Part shown: in pieces, positions 57,251 to 64,000 of the stretch
Numbering within the stretch: position 1 is the first letter of the stretch
Layout: each line of letters begins with the position of its first letter
Assembly: GCA_025200525.1 (NCBI GenBank)
Contig: CM045763.1
Coordinates: 372,001 to 436,000 of the forward strand
DNA: 64,000 bases
Reading direction: 5' to 3'
Origin: Camellia lanceoleosa
Lineage: Eukaryota > Streptophyta > Magnoliopsida > Ericales > Theaceae
Translations under genes and position numbers: made by a program
The notes under the pieces: model-generated
What the model was told of the DNA's origin: nothing
Databases searched by the model: none
Seen by the model: only the letters and a program-made list of their open reading frames with translations

Positions 57251-59030
57251 AGAAAAAAATTAGTCTAAGGTCATTCTCCCATTTTTAGTAATAGAAAAGA
57301 TCTACAATATTATTTTTTGATGTTTAAGGTCCCTAGACTCACACTCATATATCACATCAGAGAAATTGGACTCTGCTCTTCTTCGATACCCAACTCTCAG
57401 AATCATCAACCCTAGACTTAGACCCAAAAAGCCCTCCTCTCTCTCCTTGGCGGTTCACTCGCGTGGACCGGTAAGAAGCAACATCAAATCTACGTTGGTG
57501 AGGTGTTTGGCAGGGGTAGGGTTGTTGAGCTCAAAGAGAGGGATTTTTTGGGGTTTCTTCTTCTTCGTCTTCATCATCGCAAGAGAAACGAAGTCCACCG
57601 TGTCGCCGCCGTTGGCACGGTGGTTCTTGTCTTCTTTTTGAAGCTCCAATTCGTGCTCTCTCCAAACTCTTTTCCGCCATAGTTTGTCACGTCTGTGACC
57701 CAACTCTGCCGTCCGCTCCGCTTGCGTCACCGCCACCGCCACCGCCTGTTTCTCCTCTCACATCCCGAAACCTCCATTTACTTCAATCAAGCCCTGGTTG
57801 AATCTTTAGCCACTGAATGTCTTTCTCTTCTGAGAGATTGATGGATCCATGGACTGATGGTCAGATGTTGGTGGAATGTGCACCGTGCAGTCCATGTATT
57901 CACTATTACCAATTTCAATATCGAGATCATTCGACTCCCTTCAATAGTTGACAGATCGGCCTGAGGAAGTTCTCCTCACAAAGGTCATAGTCATACGACT
58001 TGACTTTCCCTGATGTGATTCTGAAGCTTTGGGGATGATCTTGAAGCCATGCTATTGAAATAAGCAAAGAAAGACAATATGTCATCAGTTCTTGAAATTA
58101 TATATTGTAAAGGAAAAAACAAAGAAGCACATCAGCAAAGATTATTTAGTCACAAAATTCTCACAGTTCAAACTAATTCAAATTCTCTAGAAATTCAGAT
58201 AAAATCTCTCTAAAAAAATTCTCTAGAATCTCTCTCTCCCTCTCTAATAGCTTTTGTTGTTTGAGCTGCGTATGTATGTCAGCCATTGGTAGTGTGAAAT
58301 GTATGAATTTGAGCAATTTATTTGCAGTAACTTTCTCTGGGTTTCAGTCTCTGGTCCAGAATTTCTCTGGTCTAGAATTTTCTCTAGTGAGCACTTTACT
58401 TTGGTTGTGTACTATTAGTATATATATTACACTTCTCATTCTTTGTCTTCTATTCAACTGATAAAGGATTTGATTGGTAAAATGATTTGAAATTCTTTTC
58501 TGGTTTCAATTTTCTCTGGTACAAGATTTTGAATTTCCTCTAGTAAAATATTTGAATTTTCTCTAGTTTCACAGAGAAAGGATCCTATAGAAACAAACAA
58601 TTTTTTTCAGAGAAATTTCAATTTTCTCTGGAGAGAAAGGAAATTTCTCTGGAGACGAGAGAAGGCCAGAGAAATTCTCTGGAGAGTGGATGAGAGAAAT
58701 TTGAAAGTCCAGAGGAATTTTTTCTTGGTTGTACTCAGTGCAATAATTTTGTGCAAGATCTGTCTGGTGTGCACATTTCTCTTTGTATCAATGCTGGTTG
58801 TGGTGGTGTTGTTTTGCCCTTTTTAAAAAAAAAAAAAAAAACCATAACTGTTAGTTTTTTACATAATCTGGAAATTTCTCTGGTCTAGAATTTCTCTAGA
58901 TAGAATTTCTCTGGAAAGTCCAGAGAAATTCTCTGGATGAAATTGAGGAATCTTAGACATTTTGAAATTATTAGATGTCCTTTATGCTATAAAATCTTAA
59001 TACCAGGAATCTTAAAAAAAAAAAAACTCC
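57251..59030 (-). mobile_element. hAT-like non-autonomous TIR element, sister of 52457-54398, inverted
   Basis: The left end (AGAAAAAAATTAGTCTAAGGTC, TTTTTAGTAATAGAAAAGAT) corresponds to the right end of the first element. The right end (TAGACATTTTGAAA, TTATGCTATAAAATCTTAAT, ACTCC) corresponds to its left end. The target duplication TAAAATAT is at 57243-57250 and 59031-59038. AGAGAAATTTCTC subterminal repeats fill 58330-58935. The interior does not carry the IDH fragment. It has another gene-like stretch at 57363-57780. Confidence 0.8.
57363..57780 (+). pseudogene. Possible second captured gene fragment, unidentified
   Basis: This is GC-richer than its surroundings and open on the plus strand: LDSALLRYPTLRIINPRLRP, KKPSSLSLAVHSRGPVRS, then a Gly/Leu/Phe-rich part. 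The Ser/Arg-rich, acid-poor start resembles a plastid transit peptide, but there is no ATG at its head and the minus strand is also open (57742-57455). I cannot name a parent gene. Confidence 0.3.
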
Positions 59031-59038
59031 TAAAATAT

Positions 59039-60081
59039 ATTTACATTTTACTTAATTTCAATTTTTTTTTTCTCTTTTCTTTTTAAATTTTTTTTTAAAT
59101 CTCTCAATCAAATAAATAGTGATGATTTTAAAGTAATATTAGAGATTTTAAATAATCTATCAAATGTTTTATTAAATTTTTCACATAAATATGAGACTTA
59201 TACATATGTAGATTTGTGTGTAACATTAACGACATAAAAAAGTTAATAAAATATTTAATAGATTATTTAAAATTGCAGCCATTACTCCTGATTTTATTTA
59301 TTTTAACCCAAGTCGGCGGATTTTAATTGGGGCCGATTTGAATTTGAAATGGATTCACAGATTTTAACAACCTGGAGACTTTTCAACTAGTAGTTGGGAG
59401 TTGCGAGCAGTCAGTCCACTTTGTGTGCTCGTGCTCATGGTCGTGGTGGGATGGAGACAGTGCCAGAGCTCAACTGTGTGTGAGGCATTTGCTGGCTGGC
59501 AATTCGCATTTCAATTTTGAGAACTCCGAAAAAGACGCACACAAAAAGACAAATCAACAGTCAAATTGAGTCAGCTGACTGGCCGGCTCTCACAAGTTAC
59601 GAATTTTGACATTAATTAATATACCAATTGATAATGTGATATAATTTAAGAAATTTTTTATATTTATAATTTGTATAATAAGTGTGATTAATAATAATAT
59701 TATAATTAATATTAATATTAATTAATATATTAATTAATGTATGTACGATGTTATTTTTTACCCATTATATCACATTAATTAAACAGTTTAAATGCATCTC
59801 TCCATCCAAAATTATCATCAATTAAACAGTTTAAATGCATCTCTCCATCCAAAATTATCATCAATCCATTCAAAGTTGAAGAGCTTAACCAATAATAGAA
59901 AGGATGATATTAGGGATATCAAATTTTTTATTAAATAAATGATTAAATGTCTCATATAAATGTGTGGTCTATAAATTTATAGATTTTACATCCATATAAG
60001 ATATTTAATCATATATTTAACAAAAAATTTGAGACCTAAAACATTTTTATAATAGAAAATATATTTTACTTACAGTTCATA
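59039..60081. other. AT-rich intergenic sequence with a 43-bp tandem duplication
   Basis: 59340-59600 is GC-richer than its surroundings but has no open frame of note. 59777-59819 and 59820-59862 are identical copies starting ATTAAACAGTTTAAATGC. No gene was found. Confidence 0.6.
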
Positions 60082-61956
60082 CCTATACTATATATTAAGT
60101 AAAATGGGGTTTTTAACCCTAAGTCTTGTGGGAGCTCCAATCTCTCAATCTAAATTTTCTGATTTTTTGATTTTAAAAAAAAAAAATCTCAGCATTTATT
60201 AACTTCTCCCAACCCCCAAGTCTTACCCTTATAATAACACTTTAATATATTAAAAACAAGTATAAAAAAAATTCTTTGAAATCCAACACATATGAATTCC
60301 TGAAAAGTTCCAACACATATGATTATTATTCCTTATAATAACACTTTGATGCATTAAGAACAAGCATAAAAAAAATTTCTTGAAAAGTCGAACACATATG
60401 ATTATTATCAAAATATTAAACTTTAATATAATATAATAAAAAAAAGAAGACATTTAATTCCTTGAAAAATCCAACACATATGATTATTATCAAAATATTA
60501 AACTTTAATATAATATAAAAAATGAAAAAAACAAAGACATTTAAAAATCGCAATTCACATATATAGATAATTATCTATACTATATATTAAGCAAAATGAG
60601 ATTTTTAACCCCAAGACCTGTGAGAACTCCAATTTCCTAATCCTAATTTTCTAATTTTTTGATTTAAAAAAAAAAACCTCAGTATTTATTGACTTCTCCC
60701 AACCCAACCTCAGCATTTATTGACTTTTCCCAACCCATAATCTCTTTTGACTTCTCTCATAATTATTGCAACATCCTTTTCAATTTTTCCCATAAACTAT
60801 GGTTACACACAAAAATAAAAAATAAAAAAGATAAAAATTTAGCTATAGATCTCAAAAAGATATAATATCTAAATTTGAATTATGATTTAATAATATAATT
60901 ATGTATTTTTTTTATATATATATCTATCAAAATTTTAAATCACTTAATGGGACAAATTAATCAATTTTTTAAAATTATTAATTTTTAATTTACAAAATAG
61001 ATTAAAAAAAACTATTGATTGATTTTTTTATTTAATAACAAAAATATTTCATAATCTCTCTCTCCTAATCTCTCTCATAAATTTTCAAAAAAAATTATTA
61101 AAACTTGCATTCATTTTCTCTTCCCAAAAAATCAAATAGGAGCTCCAATCTCCTAATCCTAATTTTCTAATTTTTTGATTTTAAAAAAAAAACCTCGACA
61201 TTTATTGACTTCTCCCAACCCACAATCCCTTTTGACTTCTCTCATAATTATTGTAACACCCTTTTTAATTTCTCCCATACACTATGGTTACACACAAAAA
61301 TTTAAAAAAATATATATAAGAATTTAGCTATAGATCTCAAAAAGATATAACATCTAAATTTGAATTGTGATTTAATAATATAATTATGTATTTTTTTTTA
61401 TGTATATCTATCAAAATTTTAAATTATTTAATGGGACAAATTAATCAATTTTTCAAAATTATTGATTTTTAATTTACAAAATAGATTAAAAAAAAACTAT
61501 TGACTGATTTATTTATTTAATAACAAAAATATTTCATAATCTCTCCCTCCTAATCTCTCTCACAAATTTTCAAAAAAAAAATATTAAAACTTGCATTCAT
61601 TTTCTCTTTCCCAAAAAATCAGATAATATTTTCTATTAAAATTGTAGATATCTACCTATATTTTATATATTATATTATAACATAACAAAAAAAAACTAAA
61701 AAACTAAAAAAAAATCTTTAAAGTTTATCTAAATAAAATTTAAATCAATAAAACTCACATGTCTATCACATATCTAACTCACATCATGACTTACCTAAAT
61801 AATAATAATTAAAAAAAATAAAAACCACAGATAAATTAAATTTTTAAAAAAAAGATACCCACAACTCCATCTTAAATAAATTGAAAAAAAATACCTGAAT
61901 AAAAAACACACAAAAATAAAAATAAAAAGATATATCTATCTATCTATCTATCTATA
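60082..61956. repeat. Helitron-related repeats with a ~490-bp tandem duplication
   Basis: Helitron-like 5' starts (CTATACTATATATTAAG) occur at 60082 and 60574, each followed by the same GTGRGAGCTCCAATCTC, TTTTCTAATTTTTTGATTT and TTTATTGACTTCTCCCAACC blocks. 60630-61135 and 61138-61624 are tandem copies sharing TTTAGCTATAGATCTCAAAA, TTTAATGGGACAAATTAATC and ACTTGCATTCATTTTCTC. No 3' Helitron end was found before 61956, so these look like truncated or internally rearranged copies. Confidence 0.65.
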
Positions 61957-62374
61957 TCTATACTATATATTAAGCAAAAGAGGATTTTTAACCCCCAAGG
62001 CCTATGGAACCTTCAATATCCTAATTTGAATTTTTAAAAAAATTTATTTAAAAAAAAAAAACTCAACATTTATTGATTTGATCAAAATCCTCTGATTAGC
62101 ATTTATTAACTTTTTTCAATCCACATATCTTTCCACATGCCTGCAATTATTGATTTGGTCAAAATCTCCTAATCAGCATTTAAAATCCCTTTATACAAAT
62201 AATTATAGATACAATTCGTGTATAGTTACTGCAGTACTCTTTTCAACTTTCCCCATACATTATGGTTAGTGATAAAAAAAAAATCTTAAAAAACATAATT
62301 TATATATTAAAAAAAATCTAAAACAAATATAAATATTTATAATTATCCCGTGCACAGCACGGGTGATAGGCTAG
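61957..62374 (+). mobile_element. Short non-autonomous Helitron-like element, 418 bp
   Basis: It starts TCTATACTATATATTAAGC, preceded by a (TATC)n run. It ends with the hairpin CCCGTGC-ACA-GCACGGG (62347-62363), seven bases (TGATAGG), then CTAG followed by T. A 5' TC, a GC-rich hairpin about 10 bases from a 3' CTRR and no inverted repeats or target duplication are the Helitron hallmarks. There is no Rep/helicase, so it is non-autonomous. Confidence 0.8.
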
Positions 62375-62741
62375 TAAATATATTAAGAAAAATAGGGTTT
62401 CTAAACCCCAAGCCTTGTGGGAGCTCCAATCTCTTAATTTTAATTTTCTAAATTTTTGATTTAAAAAAAAAATCTCAGCATTTATTGATTTGGTCAAAAT
62501 CCCATAATCAACATTTATTAACTTTTTTCAATCTATATGCCTGCATTTATTGATTTGGTCAAAATCTCTGATTAGCATTTAAAATCCCCTCATACAAATA
62601 ATTATAGATATAACATGTGCATAGTTATTGCAGTAGCCTTTTTAATTTCTCTTGTATACTATAGTTAGTCATAAGATTTATATATTAAAAAAAATTAAAA
62701 CAAATATAAATATTTCGTGCATAGCACTGGTGATAGGCTAG
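62375..62741 (+). mobile_element. Second Helitron-like copy directly following the first
   Basis: It starts as a degenerate TAAATATATTAAGAAAAA and has the same internal blocks (GTGGGAGCTCCAATCTC, TTTATTGATTTGGTCAAAA, ACAAATAATTATAGATATAA). It ends TTCGTGC-ATA-GCACTGG, then TGATAGGCTAG. The hairpin has one decayed pair. It is tandem with 61957-62374 and shares the junction CTAG|T. Confidence 0.7.
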
Positions 62742-64000
62742 TAGATATGCAAACAAAATTAGACTTTAAATTTTGTATGCATCTATCTTTTTATTCTAAA
62801 AGGAGCAATACTAAACAAACTAATAAATTTTATAATTTTTTATTATTAACCATATCGTTAAATCATGTTTCAAATTTTTTTAAAAAATCAATACACGCCA
62901 ATAGTTTACAAAATTATAAATTATGTTAATTTGTATAAAATAAAATAACAAAAGATAAAAAATCATAATGATACAATGGTTACCATTTTTCTAATTGTCA
63001 TTTATTTATTTATTTTTGAACAGTAATTAAATGTCATTTAATTAGCACTCTTTTTAAGAGTACTCTAGTTTAGGTATGAAATTCAAAAAATTAATACATA
63101 TAATAGAACTATTCAAATTATCTATCTCTTTTTATGCACCTTTCTTTGTCCCCCTTGAATTTATAGGTTTATAATACCATCTTTATTGATATGGATAACT
63201 CTATGGATCCGTTTATTTTCAAAGATAGAATAGAAGAAATTTGTAGTGAAAAATTAGTAGTTAAGTAAAATTTTATTTATTTTGATGATAATTGTTATGT
63301 ATGAATTGTTAAATTATTTTTATATAAAATAATAAAATACAAAAACATTAAACATTAATGTTTCAAAAAAAGGACCAACATGTAAAAAAATATAAAATTA
63401 AACAAATAAAATTATGGTTTTTACTTAACAAAAAATACAAAAAAATAAACTTTAATGTTCAAAAAAAATATCCAACATGTAAAAAATAAAAATAAAATAG
63501 TCCGGCAAAATTATTTTTTAATACCAAGTCTCAAGCCTCCATAATCTCCGTCCCAAGGCCTATCCTAATATATATTAGAAGGAATTATGAATCCCCTCTC
63601 CATCTCCCAAAACAAACACAACATTAGTGAATCCCGCCTCCACCTCAATCTTAATTCCCCCTGTCTCCCAAAACAAACAGGTCTTATGAACCAATAAAAT
63701 GTTAAGGGATAGAGGAGGCATAGAAAGAAATATTGATTTTTTATTTTTCTATTACACTTTCTAATGGAATAGAGGTTTATCTTTGGTAAAAATAATGAAA
63801 ATACTAGCAAATAAAGATACATTTAGTGACCTCATCTTGTTAATAGTTTTGTAATTTGATTCTATACCTATAAACTTACTATTTTATTATTTAATAAACA
63901 CAATTGAATTTCAGATAATTTATTAATAGATATGGAGGCCAACAACCTTTCCCTCTAATACACTAATAAAGTCTGGTGAATGAATGTACCTGATTATATT
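62742..64000. other. AT-rich intergenic sequence
   Basis: No gene was recognised. A direct repeat (TTCAAAAAAAGGACCAACATG at 63361 and TTCAAAAAAAATATCCAACATG at 63457, shown approximately) has a period of about 95 bases. The minus-strand open frame at 63565-63822 has no recognisable domain. Confidence 0.5.

Noticed and set aside
61921..61960. CRISPR-like short repeats (TATC)n and other spaced repeats
   Set aside because: They are simple microsatellites in a plant nuclear genome. There is no direct-repeat and unique-spacer architecture.

Overview
This is plant nuclear DNA, almost certainly from a eudicot with a repeat-rich genome. It is AT-rich and has spliced genes with GT-AG introns. It carries plant-specific families: a DUF247/UPF0481 protein, a PADRE/DUF4228 protein, a VTT-domain (TVP38/TMEM64-like) membrane protein and a plant 'putative transposon protein'. 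It also has nested LTR retrotransposons, TIR transposons and Helitron-like ends. I cannot name the species. All identities below come from reading the sequence and from knowledge of the families; no database was searched.

Host genes are few. Positions 5893-7488 (minus) hold a two-exon DUF247 protein gene broken by one apparent 1-nt deletion. Positions 9448-10738 (minus) hold an intact two-exon, 255-residue VTT-domain membrane protein. Positions 55712-56566 (plus) hold an intact single-exon, 284-residue PADRE-family protein with a MGN...SC N-terminus and many homopolymeric amino-acid runs. A lone terminal-exon-like piece lies at 7817-7881 (minus).

Most of the rest is transposon sequence. 1-5081: a transposon-related region with a 406-codon plant transposon ORF (1411-2631) and an antisense, intron-containing Myb/NAM-associated-type ORF with an internal stop (3174-4223). 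12215-15709: a DNA transposon with 73-bp TIRs, split by a 2.35-kb solo LTR (12422-14767). 17614-21171: a short non-coding LTR element. 21284-36064: an LTR element whose interior contains a copia element (22456-29327) and whose 5' LTR contains a 4.5-kb solo LTR (31316-35862). 36182-41500: a second, 5.3-kb solo LTR of the same giant-LTR family in the opposite orientation. 42627-51957: a decayed copia element on the minus strand containing a second 2.4-kb-family solo LTR (47709-50178). 52457-54398 and 57251-59030: two related TIR elements with 8-bp target duplications (hAT-like), in opposite orientation on either side of the PADRE gene; the first carries a captured piece of an NAD-isocitrate dehydrogenase regulatory-subunit gene. 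60082-62741: short Helitron-like elements, some in tandem.

The most unusual signal is shared by two unrelated LTR families. At alignable positions inside the LTRs, each copy carries its own cluster of a short palindromic word. These are CGCTCGAGCG versus GCACGTGC in the 2.4-kb family, and GGCCGATCGGC versus GGTCGGCCGACC in the giant family. The flanks are conserved while the palindrome differs between copies. A similar ACCGGTTGACC cluster lies in the first 5 kb. I know of no standard explanation; this is the best candidate for something undescribed.
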